DNA of 64,000 nucleotides from Pseudomonadota bacterium (GCA_021848545.1 JAJZUL010000012.1:17858-81857); one strand, 5' to 3'; shown: positions 1 through 7,977, numbered from the stretch's first letter. Numbers and translations are program-made. Notes: generated by a model from the letters alone, not told the origin.

Positions 1-1418
1 ATCGCGTCCATGGCGTCCGTGACAGGCCTGGCGGCTTGTTGCCGGGCCTGGGTCGACAGGATGCCTCCGGACGGCGCGGGTTCGGGCTGCAATTCGCCCC
101 CATCCACTCCGCCGATCTGCGGTGCGGCCGTCAGCACCGGCTCGCCCGGTTCCACCGCCGGAACCCCCAGCTTGTCGGCCAGCCATCCCGCCGGCACCGG
201 GCCGCCCATGGACACGAAGGTCCGCACGTTGTTGACCAGGGCGGTCAAATCCTCGGAATCCGGCTCGCCCATCACCAGGGTCGGATAGCGCGCCTGCGGC
301 CCCAGATTCAGATCGACCACGGCGCGGACCAGGTCGCGCTCCAGACAGGCCGCCAGCTGCGCCGCGTCGTCGGCCTGGATGTCGTCGCGCACCGTCTGGT
401 GGGTCTGCGCGGTGCCGGCATAAGGACCGTTTTCGGTGGTGCCCGTCTGGCCCAGCACCAGCTTGGACAGCTGGGCGTTCCACCAATCCAGCTGGGTCAT
501 GTGCGGGCTGGTGCCGGTCGCCGCTCCGGCCTCGACGAACTGGATGTCCATGCCGGCCGGGATGATGGCGGCGGCGTCGGCGGCGATCGAGCGCACCGCC
601 CGCAACAGGGTCGCCTTGTCCTCGGCCGTGGCGCCGAACGCGTATTTGCCCACCCGCAGGGGATGGCCATAGACCTCCAGAAAGATCGCCCACGCCTTGG
701 CGGAAAAGTTCTGGAACATGTAGGCCCACCCCGCCGGGCGCGCCAGGCCGCCGCGGATCGGCAGCCCCGACTTGGACCGGTGGATGTGGGTGATGAACCG
801 ATAGGGCGGCAACGGCGTGCCGAAATTGCCCCGCGCCAGCTCGGCCGCCGGCGCCTGGAACGATCCCGGCCCGTCGCCGGGACCGCCCCGCAAAAGAATG
901 GTGCGGCCATCGACCCGGTCGAACTCGAACCATTGCGGGAACCGGTATTCGATCCGCTCGGGGCGCCAGTCCTTGCCCTGGATGTCCCAGGCGATCTCGC
1001 TGACGCTGAACCCCTTGCCGATGGCGTCCAGCACGTCGAACAGCGCGCCGGTCACCGCCGGCCCTTCCACCACCGCCCGCACCAGATCGGCGGCCTTGCG
1101 GCTCATGGCATCGTCGCCGGCGGCCGTCACCGTGATCGGCAGCGCGGACACCTGCAATCGCCTGGTGCCCAGCACCGCCCGGTAATGCAGGTTCTTTTCC
1201 TCCATCGCCTCGGCCAGCCACATCGCCGGGATCAGATTGCCCAGCTCCGCTTCCCGCAGCATCCCGGCCAGTTTCTGCGGGGTCAGTCCCTCTTCCGGGT
1301 GCCCGGCGATGATCGGCCGCAGACCGGTCACGGTCGGCCCGGCGATATCCTCCGTCAGCGTCGCCGGATCGGGCTTCTTGCCCCCCAGCCATCCCTGCAC
1401 CGTGTTCCATACGCCCAT
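1..1418 (-). CDS. Mu gp29-like portal protein (DUF935), 3' truncated by window
   Basis: Portal protein of a Mu-like phage: it forms the dodecameric ring at the head vertex through which DNA is packaged. The frame starts MGVWNTVQGWLGGKKPD and stays open for 472 codons to the left window edge without a stop, so only the N-terminal part is present. Recognisable DUF935 stretches are a middle motif around FSVSEIAWDIQGKDWRPERI, then FITHIHRSKSGLPIRGGLAR and WAIFLEVYGHPLRVGKY. The ATG overlaps the terminase stop (ATGA), as expected for Mu order gp28-gp29. A long open frame on the opposite strand covers the same DNA and is antisense to it. Identity is assigned from family knowledge and gene order. 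Confidence 0.9.
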   Translation of the reverse strand, partial: MGVWNTVQGWLGGKKPDPATLTEDIAGPTVTGLRPIIAGHPEEGLTPQKLAGMLREAELGNLIPAMWLAEAMEEKNLHYRAVLGTRRLQVSALPITVTAAGDDAMSRKAADLVRAVVEGPAVTGALFDVLDAIGKGFSVSEIAWDIQGKDWRPERIEYRFPQWFEFDRVDGRTILLRGGPGDGPGSFQAPAAELARGNFGTPLPPYRFITHIHRSKSGLPIRGGLARPAGWAYMFQNFSAKAWAIFLEVYGHPLRVGKYAFGATAEDKATLLRAVRSIAADAAAIIPAGMDIQFVEAGAATGTSPHMTQLDWWNAQLSKLVLGQTGTTENGPYAGTAQTHQTVRDDIQADDAAQLAACLERDLVRAVVDLNLGPQARYPTLVMGEPDSEDLTALVNNVRTFVSMGGPVPAGWLADKLGVPAVEPGEPVLTAAPQIGGVDGGELQPEPAPSGGILSTQARQQAARPVTDAMDA

Positions 1419-2938
1419 CACCACCCTCCCGCGCCGAAGCCCAGCCCGCGCCGTGTATCCTCTTCGTCTTCATCCGGCCGATGGAACGATCCCCGCGCCG
1501 GCGGCGTCTCCGCCGCGCTCAGGTAATCGTACTCGGCCACCGGCTGGCGGCTGGCGAACAGAGCCAGCGCGCCGGCCACCGCCGAATCGCCGTGTCGCTG
1601 CTTGCCGTCGCGGCCCTTGGACCGTTCGGTCGGCCGCGCCACGCCCTTGTCCATCACCAGGTCGCGATGGTCGGCCAGCACGTCGGCGTCTTTGGGGACG
1701 ACGATGGTCCGATCCTCATAGGCGGCTTTGTAGGGCGGCATGTTGGCCCGGTACCATTCGACGGTCAGCATCACCCGTTGAATGCAGCCGCCGTAGCGCT
1801 GCATGGCCCGCTCGGCCAGATACTGGCCGTTGCCCCGCGCATCCAGCGCGCCGCCGCCGAAGCGCGGCAGCCGGTCGCAGATATGGATCAGAACCTGTTC
1901 CTGCTGGCGGAACGGGATGTTGCGCAGCTCCACCAGGAACGGCGTGCGACGGTCCAGCATCCGGGTGATCTGCACCGGCCAGATCACCGTCAGATCGCCG
2001 TTGCGGCCGAAATCCTCGCCGAAGAAGCTGGTCAGATCGGGATCGAGACCGGCCAGCACCGGGTCCAGATGGGTTTCGCACCATGCCCTTGCCTCCGCCT
2101 CGCGCAGGTGATCGGGCAGACGTTCGAATGAATTGGGCATCTCCCAGCGCAGCACCGGCAGGGCCGCGTCCATGCAGCCTTCGACCAGGGCGCCCGACAG
2201 GAACGCGCCGCCGCCCTCGCGCGGAATGCAGAACAATTCCTCGTCCGCGCCGTCGCCGTAAAAGGCGATGATCTCGGCCCGCCACTTGGCCTGCGCCGCC
2301 ATCGACCATTTCCGCCCCTTGACCTTGCAGATGCGCTTGTACAGGCCGTCGGCCAGGGCGTCGTCGAAGGTGCAGCGCTCCAGATGATAGGGCAGGCGCC
2401 CGGCGCGGATATCGGTGACCAGCTCGTTGAAGGGATTTTCGGCGCCGTCATGGGTGGACACCACCACCACCTTGCCGCCCCAGATCAGCAGGGCGAAGGC
2501 GGCCTTTAAAAGCTCTTTCAAATCGTCGTGAAAGGCCGCTTCGTCGATCATCACCAGACCCTGCATGCCGCGCAGGGACCGGGGACGGGACGGCAACGCC
2601 AGCACCTTGAACCCGCTGGCGAAGGTCACCCGGAACGCCTTGATGCTGTTCTCGCCGTCATCGAACAGCACCTCTTCGACCGAATCGGCGGCCGCGCTGA
2701 ACGCCTTTCCCCATTCGCCGACATAATCGATGAACTCGCGGGCCATCTCCAGATTGTAGCCGATATAGAAAACGTCCTGGCCGCCGGCCGATTTCTGCGC
2801 CGCCGCCGTCAGCACGGCCACCGCGCCCAGCGACCAGGAATAGCCGGTCCGGCGCGACTTCTCGACGACGGTGACCGCATGGGCCGACACCGACGCCGTC
2901 AGCCGCTGTTGATAGGCCAGAAAAACGGGTGCGCCCAT
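1418..2938 (-). CDS. Mu gp28-like terminase large subunit
   Basis: Large terminase (506 residues): the ATPase/nuclease motor that cuts and packages phage DNA. An N-terminal ATPase part has a Walker A-like VEKSRRTG (about residues 25-32) and a Walker B GLVMIDEAAF (about 127-136), followed by the coupling motif VVVVSTHDG. A C-terminal RNase H-like nuclease part has acidic residues in FGEDFGRNGDLTV, LDARGNGQY and KQRHGDSAVAGAL. The ATG overlaps the stop of the small-terminase gene (ATGA), which fixes the start. The frame is open further upstream, but that extension is antisense-like, arginine-rich and unrelated to the family. Confidence 0.92.
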   Translation of the reverse strand: MGAPVFLAYQQRLTASVSAHAVTVVEKSRRTGYSWSLGAVAVLTAAAQKSAGGQDVFYIGYNLEMAREFIDYVGEWGKAFSAAADSVEEVLFDDGENSIKAFRVTFASGFKVLALPSRPRSLRGMQGLVMIDEAAFHDDLKELLKAAFALLIWGGKVVVVSTHDGAENPFNELVTDIRAGRLPYHLERCTFDDALADGLYKRICKVKGRKWSMAAQAKWRAEIIAFYGDGADEELFCIPREGGGAFLSGALVEGCMDAALPVLRWEMPNSFERLPDHLREAEARAWCETHLDPVLAGLDPDLTSFFGEDFGRNGDLTVIWPVQITRMLDRRTPFLVELRNIPFRQQEQVLIHICDRLPRFGGGALDARGNGQYLAERAMQRYGGCIQRVMLTVEWYRANMPPYKAAYEDRTIVVPKDADVLADHRDLVMDKGVARPTERSKGRDGKQRHGDSAVAGALALFASRQPVAEYDYLSAAETPPARGSFHRPDEDEEDTRRGLGFGAGGW

Positions 2939-3552
2939 CAGCCCACCCCCAGAATCGCGCCCTTGATCCGCTCCACCAGCTCGGACGACAGCCCGGCGCC
3001 CTTGGCCACCCCTTCGGCCTTGCGCGCCGCCTCGGCCGCCGCCTCCTTGCGGATCTGCGCGCGCAGATCCGCGTGGGTCTTTTTGGCGCCTTCCACCTGG
3101 CGCAGAGCGGTGGCCAGCATCATCGCCGCCTTGGGGTCGATCGTGATCGGCGGCCCGTCTTCGCCGTCCTCGGCCTGGGCCGCCGCCATGAAAACGTCGT
3201 TGACTGCGATATGCAGCATTTGGAAATTGGCGAGGGCCAGTTTGTGTTCCCCCGAATCGCCCAGTTCCTTGCCCAGCACCTCGGCCACCATTCGCGACTG
3301 GCGCATCTTGTCGGCGGCCTTGCGGGCCGTCGTCAGATAGCGGTGCAGCCCGGATCGGCTGGGCACCTCCTCGGGCGCCAGTGCCACGCCCACTTCCGCC
3401 AATTCGGGGGGGACCAGGGCGCCGGCGCCGGACGCCAGCGCTTCCAGATGCGCCACCAGATCGTCCAGCTTGTACTTGCGGTCGAACCACACGCGGGCCA
3501 GCGCCTCGCGCAAGGGGGCTGGCAGTCGTTCGGTCTTGCCGGCCATTCCCAT
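2938..3552 (-). CDS. Mu gp27-like small terminase (DUF3486)
   Basis: A 204-residue DUF3486 protein, the presumed small terminase or DNA-recognition partner of the large subunit. It begins MGMAGKTERLPAPLREALAR, with the family's N-terminal helix-turn-helix region (LARVWFDRKYKLDDLVAHLE) followed by SRSGLHRYL, and ends in a lysine- and alanine-rich helical segment (IRKEAAAEAARKAEGVAKG). The start at 3552 lies two bases after the stop of the upstream gene; an internal ATG two codons in (MAGKTERL) is the alternative. Its length fits the family, and it sits directly before the terminase as in Mu. Confidence 0.88.
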   Translation of the reverse strand: MGMAGKTERLPAPLREALARVWFDRKYKLDDLVAHLEALASGAGALVPPELAEVGVALAPEEVPSRSGLHRYLTTARKAADKMRQSRMVAEVLGKELGDSGEHKLALANFQMLHIAVNDVFMAAAQAEDGEDGPPITIDPKAAMMLATALRQVEGAKKTHADLRAQIRKEAAAEAARKAEGVAKGAGLSSELVERIKGAILGVG

Positions 3553-3554
3553 GG

Positions 3555-3854
3555 TCAGCGATCCCAGCGGGATCGTTCGACGCCGGCGACCTCGATCCGG
3601 CCATGGGCGGCATCCTCGCCGCGCGGAGTCGTGATCCGCGCCACCCGCAAGGTTCCGAACCAATGTTCGGAGATGCATCCCATCTCGCGCAAATGGTCCA
3701 GGTCGCCCCTGACGTCGTCGCGGCTATCGCGGGTAAACCCGCCTTGCTGGACCGCGCGCCAGATGTTGCTCTCGTTGGCCTCGCCATCCACCTCGACCAG
3801 CAGGCGCAGGATGAACAGCCGTCGCGACCCGATCCAATCGTCACGGAAGCTCAT
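3555..3854 (-). CDS. Small winged-helix phage protein (VpaChn25_0724-like)
   Basis: A 99-residue protein that looks like a winged helix-turn-helix: RRLFILRLLVEVDGEANESN, then a second helical part (RDDVRGDLDHLREMGCI) and a beta-wing (WFGTLRVARITTPRGEDAA). Proteins of this size and pattern occur at this place in Mu-like phages, between the DUF2730 protein and the small terminase, and are often labelled VpaChn25_0724 family. The role is unknown; DNA binding is inferred from the fold. Start and stop are both set by short overlaps with its neighbours (ATGA upstream, two-base gap downstream). Confidence 0.7.
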   Translation of the reverse strand: MSFRDDWIGSRRLFILRLLVEVDGEANESNIWRAVQQGGFTRDSRDDVRGDLDHLREMGCISEHWFGTLRVARITTPRGEDAAHGRIEVAGVERSRWDR

Positions 3855-4246
3855 GGTTGATTGCCTTTCAAATGGTGATCCACCAGGGAGTTAAGGGGGC
3901 GCTCGATGCGGGCCAGCACGGCCCTTACGCCTTCCAGGGTGGCGCCCAGCGCCTTGACACTGCCTTCCACCGCGGCGACGCGGTTGGTCAGATCGGCAAG
4001 ATCGTGATGGTCGGGCAGGTGCTCGATATCCGCGCGGATGCGGGCGAAGCGCACGTCGCCGTCCGCCAGCCGGCGTTCCAGCTCCTCGTGCACCTCTTCG
4101 TGATCGACCTTGGCCTGGGCCAATTCGGACTTGACGACGGCGCGCATCCCCCAATTGATCCAGGTCACCACCGCGACGCATAGCGCCGAGACCAGCTCGA
4201 ACCCGAATTGCGCGACCTCGACCCAATCGGTATGCGCCTCGATCAC
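3851..4246 (-). CDS. DUF2730 protein (Mu gp25-like), membrane-anchored coiled coil
   Basis: A 131-residue protein with a single membrane helix near the N-terminus (FGFELVSALCVAVVTWINWG, about residues 12-31) followed by a long charged helix (ELAQAKVDHEEVHEELERRL) and heptad-like repeats (NRVAAVEGSVKALGATLEGV). This is the Mu gp25/DUF2730 layout; the function in Mu is not settled. I chose a GTG start at 4246 because it overlaps the upstream stop (GTGA); the open frame further upstream has no family-like sequence. Confidence 0.8.
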   Translation of the reverse strand: MIEAHTDWVEVAQFGFELVSALCVAVVTWINWGMRAVVKSELAQAKVDHEEVHEELERRLADGDVRFARIRADIEHLPDHHDLADLTNRVAAVEGSVKALGATLEGVRAVLARIERPLNSLVDHHLKGNQP

Positions 4247-4500
4247 CGAAACCCCCTGGTCAGCTCGCGGGCGCAAACCCCGCATGTGTTGGTCCCCGGC
4301 ACCGCGTCCCGTCTGGCCTGGGGGATTTCCTCGCCGCAACTGACGCAGACGCCGGGGCCATCGCCCTCCGGGCGCGCAGGCGCCCAATTCGACGATTTGG
4401 CGGCCTCCGCCGCCACGCGCCTGCGTCTCCGGTGCGCCGCGATGGCGGCGGCACGGGCCGACTCTTCCCGCGCCGCCGCGTCGTCACACCAGTCAGGCAC
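4243..4500 (-). CDS. DksA/TraR-type C4 zinc-finger protein
   Basis: An 85-residue TraR/DksA-family protein. The C-terminal four-cysteine zinc finger is CVSCGEEIPQARRDAVPGTN followed by TCGVCA, so spacing is CxxC-x17-CxxC, as in TraR. Upstream is an arginine- and alanine-rich helix. The family binds the RNA polymerase secondary channel; many Mu-like and other phages carry one in this place. A GTG start at 4500 overlaps the stop of the preceding gene and begins VPDWCDDAAARE; longer starts would add unrelated proline- and arginine-rich sequence. Confidence 0.85.
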   Translation of the reverse strand: MPDWCDDAAAREESARAAAIAAHRRRRRVAAEAAKSSNWAPARPEGDGPGVCVSCGEEIPQARRDAVPGTNTCGVCARELTRGFR

Positions 4501-4720
4501 CGGGGGCGGCCGGCACGGGATCGGCGGACGAACTCGTCCCCTGCACCTGGGCATGGATGGCGGCCATGGCCAGGGTCATCTGTCGCCATTCGGCGGCGGT
4601 GGGGTCGCGGTTTTCGGCCGCCATGGTCTGGATCGCCTCATAGGCGGCGATGGCCTCGGGGATGGACTTCAGGACACCGCTGAAGACGGCGACCAGGATG
4701 GAGACGGTAACCGGGTCCAT
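4493..4720 (-). CDS. Small phage protein, one hydrophobic helix, unknown
   Basis: A 75-residue protein that I do not recognise. It starts MDPVTVSILVAVFSGVLKSI, a hydrophobic, possibly membrane-inserting segment, followed by an amphipathic helix region (EAIAAYEAIQTMAAENRDPT) and a flexible Pro/Ala/Ser tail. It lies inside the lysis block, with the ATG overlapping the stop of the lipoprotein gene by one base (TAATG), so it is very likely translated. A spanin-accessory or antiholin role is conceivable from position only. Confidence 0.65.
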   Translation of the reverse strand: MDPVTVSILVAVFSGVLKSIPEAIAAYEAIQTMAAENRDPTAAEWRQMTLAMAAIHAQVQGTSSSADPVPAAPGA

Positions 4721-5097
4721 TACACGATTCCTTTCGAATGCAGCAGGGCGACAAGGGCGGAGATACCGTCCTGGGCGGCGGAAAGCGCCGCCGCCTCGGC
4801 GGCTTTGCCGCCAGACTCTTTGAACTGGGCGCCTGCGCGCCCCCCGGCCGACTGGCCGGACTGGACGGCCTTCTGGGCCGCGACCAGGGCGTCATAGGCG
4901 ACAGTGTCCGCCTTGCGGATCGCCTCGACCGTGCCGGGATCGGCGTGGGGCGAGACGGTATAGGCCAGCTCGGCCCGCGCGGCGGTGGCATAGGCGCCTT
5001 CCAGCGCATAGACCGTCTGGGCCGGCGTCTTCGGCACCGCGATGGCGGAGCAGGCGACCAGGCCCAGGGCCAGGATCAGGGCGAGCGCCTTACGCAT
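4720..5097 (-). CDS. Phage lipoprotein (possible o-spanin-like)
   Basis: A 125-residue secreted lipoprotein: a short positive start (MRKALALILALG) with a lipobox LVAC followed by Ser, so the mature N-terminus would be Cys16. The mature part is alanine-rich and helical (YALEGAYATAARAELAYTVS; TVEAIRKADTVAYDALVAAQ). It lies inside the lysis cassette, starting within the end of the holin-like gene (8-base overlap). By position it could serve as an outer-membrane spanin subunit or another envelope lysis factor, but it is longer and less proline-rich than Rz1. The start is the only ATG that gives a proper signal peptide. Confidence 0.72.
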   Translation of the reverse strand: MRKALALILALGLVACSAIAVPKTPAQTVYALEGAYATAARAELAYTVSPHADPGTVEAIRKADTVAYDALVAAQKAVQSGQSAGGRAGAQFKESGGKAAEAAALSAAQDGISALVALLHSKGIV

Positions 5098-5572
5098 TGG
5101 TCGCGCCTCCCGTCTGGGCCGGCGCCGGATCGGCCACCGGAGTGGGGTCCGCCGCGACCGTCTTGGCCGGCATCGCCACCGCGACCTTGGTGGCGGCGTC
5201 GCGCAGCTTCGGCACCAGCTCGTCATGGATCGACTGGACGGTATGCAGGGCGTCGGTGACGAAGTGGGCCAGACCGACCAGATCATCGGGCGCGGCGGGA
5301 ATTTTCAGGGTGCCGATAGCCGAAACGCCCTCGGGGAGCGCCGGCATGACCGTTTCCGCCTCGGCGGCGATGGCGGTCAGCTTGGGGAAATCGGCCTTGA
5401 AAACGGGCGAATCGGTGACCACCCGCAGCAGGATGCCGCCGGCCGTCCAGACGGTGACGGCCGTGCCGGCCCAGGCCAGCGCGTGGGCGGGGTCGAGGGT
5501 AAGGCCGGCCATCGAGGCCGCGCCCATGATCAGGTTGAAGATGATGGTGCGATAGCCTTTAAGGCTGGTCAT
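5090..5572 (-). CDS. Holin-like membrane protein
   Basis: A 160-residue protein beginning MTSLKGYRTIIFNLIMGAAS, with two N-terminal hydrophobic helices (about residues 9-24 and 30-50, ALAWAGTAVTVWTAGGILLR) and a long soluble tail ending in a Pro/Ala-rich stretch (PTPVADPAPAQTGG). Its position after the lysozyme and lipase and before the lipoprotein suggests a holin or holin-like pore protein of the phage lysis system. The N-terminal pattern resembles phage proteins with a short KGYRT/KSKTI lead before the first helix. The start overlaps the lipase stop by 14 bases. The function is inferred. Confidence 0.65.
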   Translation of the reverse strand: MTSLKGYRTIIFNLIMGAASMAGLTLDPAHALAWAGTAVTVWTAGGILLRVVTDSPVFKADFPKLTAIAAEAETVMPALPEGVSAIGTLKIPAAPDDLVGLAHFVTDALHTVQSIHDELVPKLRDAATKVAVAMPAKTVAADPTPVADPAPAQTGGATNA

Positions 5573-6131
5573 GGCGTATCTCCAGGGCGGCGATGTAGTT
5601 GTCGATTTCGTGGTCGCCCAGCCACGATTGCGCCCGGCCCAGATGGATCAGCGGGCGCGGCTGCCGGAAATCGGGCGGCAGGGTGGGGACGATATCCACG
5701 CCCAGGCGGTACAGATGGGCCGGACCAGACAGGTGCAGTGACCCGGCGCGCGGCGCCCCGAACGCATAAACGGAACGCGTCCGGTCCCGCTGCCAGTGGT
5801 CCAGCATCGCCGCCGTGATCAGCGCCAGCGCGCCGCCCAGCGAATGCCCGGTGACGACCTGGATCGGGCCACTCGCGCGGATCGCGTGCAGCGCGCCCCG
5901 CACCGGCCACAGGAATCCCGCCGGCACCTCGGCGGCCAGCTCCGGCGCCCAGTGGGGTGCGACCGCCTCGACATCGGCCAGCAGGGTGGTGACATCGTCG
6001 GTCCCGGCGATCGCCAGCACCCTGCCGATATCGGTGTCCCGCACGATGGCGCGAAAGGCGCCGACATCGATGTCATGCGGCGCGCTGTAAGCGGCCTTCG
6101 AAAGCTGCGCGCAAAGCAGGGCGGCGGTCAT
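5559..6131 (-). CDS. Phage-encoded class 3 lipase-like alpha/beta hydrolase
   Basis: A 190-residue lipase of the fungal class 3 fold. It has the nucleophile elbow VVTGHSLGGALAL (Ser97), a candidate acid in YRLGVDIVPTLPP (Asp146, matching the family's D.VP..P motif) and a candidate histidine in GDHEIDNYI (His174), so the triad appears complete. The early IAGTDD corresponds to the oxyanion-hole strand. It has no signal peptide. It sits between the lysozyme (one-base gap, TGACATG) and the holin-like gene, so it should be co-expressed at lysis. By analogy with esterase lysins of other phages it may attack envelope lipids or esters; this is inference. A metabolic cargo role is the alternative. Confidence 0.82.
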   Translation of the reverse strand: MTAALLCAQLSKAAYSAPHDIDVGAFRAIVRDTDIGRVLAIAGTDDVTTLLADVEAVAPHWAPELAAEVPAGFLWPVRGALHAIRASGPIQVVTGHSLGGALALITAAMLDHWQRDRTRSVYAFGAPRAGSLHLSGPAHLYRLGVDIVPTLPPDFRQPRPLIHLGRAQSWLGDHEIDNYIAALEIRHDQP

Positions 6132-6132
6132 G

Positions 6133-6576
6133 TCAGCCCTCGAACTGGGCGAAGGCCGCGTCAAGTCCGGCTCCGATGATCTCGGCCGGATAGGGCATCA
6201 CCCCGTTTTCGAAGGTGCAGAGCGCCCGGAACAGGGTGTCGGCAAGGTCGCGGGTAAAGGATGCGATCGCCTCGTCCGCGCCGATTCCGGCGCCGTCCGC
6301 GACAAAGCGGATATAGGCGTCGGTGTCGTTCTCGTTCGGCGGGGCGTAGGTCGAGACCAGCGCGCGGATCGTGTGCTGCCCACGGACGAAGTGGGTGTGC
6401 AGGTCGATGATCACGGCGCGGATGCCGTGCATGTCGGTATCGAAGACGCAGAAACCGTCCCCGTCGTGGCCGGTCAATCCCTCCCACGGCACGTCGGGAG
6501 AAAAGCGCAGATTGCCGGGATTGCGATTGCGCAAGCCCCGCGTGTCACGGGGGATCAGATCGGGGGCCTCGGACAT
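6133..6576 (-). CDS. P5-like phage lysozyme / virion muramidase
   Basis: A 147-residue protein with the hallmark start of the structural protein P5/lytic family: TRGLRNRNPGNLRFSPDVPW, then FCVFDTDMHGIRAVIIDLHT and STYAPPNENDTDAYIRFVAD. These match the family pattern (RNxNPGNLR, GIRA, APPxENDT). It should cleave peptidoglycan, acting as the endolysin here because it heads the lysis block just after the Mor-like activator. No signal peptide or SAR helix is visible, so it should depend on a holin for release. Confidence 0.82.
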   Translation of the reverse strand: MSEAPDLIPRDTRGLRNRNPGNLRFSPDVPWEGLTGHDGDGFCVFDTDMHGIRAVIIDLHTHFVRGQHTIRALVSTYAPPNENDTDAYIRFVADGAGIGADEAIASFTRDLADTLFRALCTFENGVMPYPAEIIGAGLDAAFAQFEG

Positions 6577-6678
6577 GGGGTCGCTCCGGTTGCGATAACC
6601 GAAGCCACCCTATGCGCGGGCGAAGTGTCAGGGAGGGGTGAACGGGATCAGGGGGGTCGCCCTGAATGCATGCCGACC
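6577..6678 (-). promoter_or_regulatory. Probable middle/late promoter gap before lysis block
   Basis: This 102-base gap is one of the few breaks in the leftward phage transcript. It separates the Mor-like activator from the lysozyme, the place where Mu-like phages carry the promoter driven by the activator. Read leftward it contains an imperfect inverted repeat CGGTTATCGCAACCG near 6586-6600, close to the lysozyme start. I see no convincing -35/-10 pair, which is expected of an activator-dependent promoter. The assignment rests on position. Confidence 0.35.
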
Positions 6679-7056
6679 TTAATCCGCGCCCCGCATCCGG
6701 GCAAGCAGCGGCGGATCGCCGGCCGGTCCTGGCGCCTCTTCCGCCAGCACCTTGAACACGAACCGCTCGGTCCGTCGCAGGGTCGCGGCGATCGCCGACA
6801 CGGCCATCCCGGCGGCCCGCATCCGGCGCACTTCGGCACGGATACCGGGGCCGGACGCCACCATCACTTCGTCGCCGCCGAAGGTATCGGCCAGGATCGC
6901 CGCGGCTCCCATCCCCACGATCGCTACCAGGGGCGAGTTCGGGCCGGGATTGTGGGGCACGGCGATGCCCCGGCCGCCGCGCGCGACCGACAGCCGCTCG
7001 GCCGCCGCGTACCCGATCAGCTCCACCAGATAGTCCCAGGTGACTTCACCCCTCAT
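6679..7056 (-). CDS. Mor-like middle operon transcription activator
   Basis: A 125-residue protein immediately after GemA, the place of mor in Mu. The C-terminal half reads like a helix-turn-helix of the Mor/C family: IRAEVRRMRAAGMAVSAIAA then LRRTERFVFKVL. The N-terminal half (WDYLVELIGYAAAERLSVAR) would be the dimerisation part. Overall match to classical Mor is weak, so this is a positional plus fold-level call. The start overlaps the GemA stop (ATGA). It is expected to switch on the lysis and late genes lying to its left. Confidence 0.6.
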   Translation of the reverse strand: MRGEVTWDYLVELIGYAAAERLSVARGGRGIAVPHNPGPNSPLVAIVGMGAAAILADTFGGDEVMVASGPGIRAEVRRMRAAGMAVSAIAATLRRTERFVFKVLAEEAPGPAGDPPLLARMRGAD

Positions 7057-7469
7057 GGCGCGGACCCCCCGCGTGCGCGCATGGCCTTCAACGCCTCGGC
7101 GACCTTGCCGGCCTGCTCCGCCGTCAGCCACTCGGGATCGTCCACCTGGGCCATCCGCCGGCAGAAGGCCCGCAACCCGGCCGGCGACGGATCGCGCACC
7201 ACGCCCATCCGCCCCAGCTCGCCCCACAGGGCGAACACCAGCCGGATATGGGCCTTGTCCGATGCCGCCCGCTTCTTGGGCTTCCACAGCTTGCGGGCCT
7301 TCAGATCGTCCAGGCAGCGGTTGAAATCCCCGGCGCCCATCCCGGCGGCGCTGTCCTTGCCACAGACCCGGACCTGGACCGCGCGCCGCGCCGTCTCGTC
7401 CAGCCCGGCTTCCCGGCAGGCCGCGAACCACCGCTTGCGGGCGGCTGTAGTTGTGTCGAGGGCGCTCAT
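7053..7469 (-). CDS. gemA: GemA / Mu gp16-like regulatory protein (DUF1018)
   Basis: A 138-residue DUF1018 protein. The family pattern is visible: an N-terminal helix with ARKRWFAACREAGLDETARR, then VCGKDSAAGMGAGDFNRCLDDLK (two adjacent blocks), and the C-terminal region LVFALWGELGRMGVV plus RRMAQVDDPEWLTAEQAGKV. In Mu, gp16 (GemA) modulates host gene expression and DNA supercoiling. The gene lies directly upstream of the Mor-like gene, as in Mu. The ATG at 7469 begins MSALDTTTAARK. Confidence 0.85.
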   Translation of the reverse strand: MSALDTTTAARKRWFAACREAGLDETARRAVQVRVCGKDSAAGMGAGDFNRCLDDLKARKLWKPKKRAASDKAHIRLVFALWGELGRMGVVRDPSPAGLRAFCRRMAQVDDPEWLTAEQAGKVAEALKAMRARGGSAP

Positions 7470-7491
7470 CGGGCGCCCCCGACACTGACCT

Positions 7492-7893
7492 TTATTGTGG
7501 CTTGATCACCACGAGATTTTCCGAAAAGCCGTTTCCTTTCGTGAATTTTCCAATCCCGACAAACTTGTATACCCCCTGGGGAAGGCCGCTGTGTTCCGCG
7601 TATCCTGTCCCCTTCACGGCAATCGTGGCATCGATTCCCGTGATATTGCCTGGGAGTGTAGTGAAGATCGTGTATCCGTCTACGACCGCCACGGCGACAA
7701 AAAACGGCTCCATGCTTCGCAACTGCAATTTGTGGAAGTCGATGCAGCTCATACTGCCTGACCGTTCTGCTTCCGCCACAGCAGTCACATCGATCCATTT
7801 CTGCTGGTATACGTTTTTGAGCCACGAACAGTCTGCGGCCAGGGCTGGCGACGCCCAGAGAATTGCCAATGTGACAACAGCAAGCTTTTTCAT
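7492..7893 (-). CDS. Secreted cargo (moron) protein of unknown function
   Basis: A 133-residue protein with a clear Sec signal peptide (MKKLAVVTLAILWASPALA, cleavage before AD). The mature part has two cysteines (ADCSW and MSCIDF) that could pair, followed by a beta-rich domain (FFVAVAVVDGYTIFTTLPGN; VYKFVGIGKFTKGNGF). I do not recognise the family. Base composition is clearly lower in GC than the surrounding phage genes, and the gene has its own upstream gap and a strong AGAGGGGG ribosome site seven bases before the ATG, while a GTG one codon earlier is less well spaced. Together these point to a moron: a later-acquired gene that can be expressed from the prophage and exported. Confidence 0.72.
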   Translation of the reverse strand: MKKLAVVTLAILWASPALAADCSWLKNVYQQKWIDVTAVAEAERSGSMSCIDFHKLQLRSMEPFFVAVAVVDGYTIFTTLPGNITGIDATIAVKGTGYAEHSGLPQGVYKFVGIGKFTKGNGFSENLVVIKPQ

Positions 7894-7977
7894 CACATGC
7901 CCCCTCTAAAGTAGAATTACGGCGCGCGGAAGCTATCATCACAGGACACCACCGACCACACTGCGTTTCTGGCCCGC

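Noticed and set aside
36..1526. A 496-codon open frame on the + strand at the left edge
   Set aside because: It is antisense to the portal protein, is rich in Arg/His/Gly/Gln, and has no recognisable domain; the opposite strand encodes a clear DUF935 portal.
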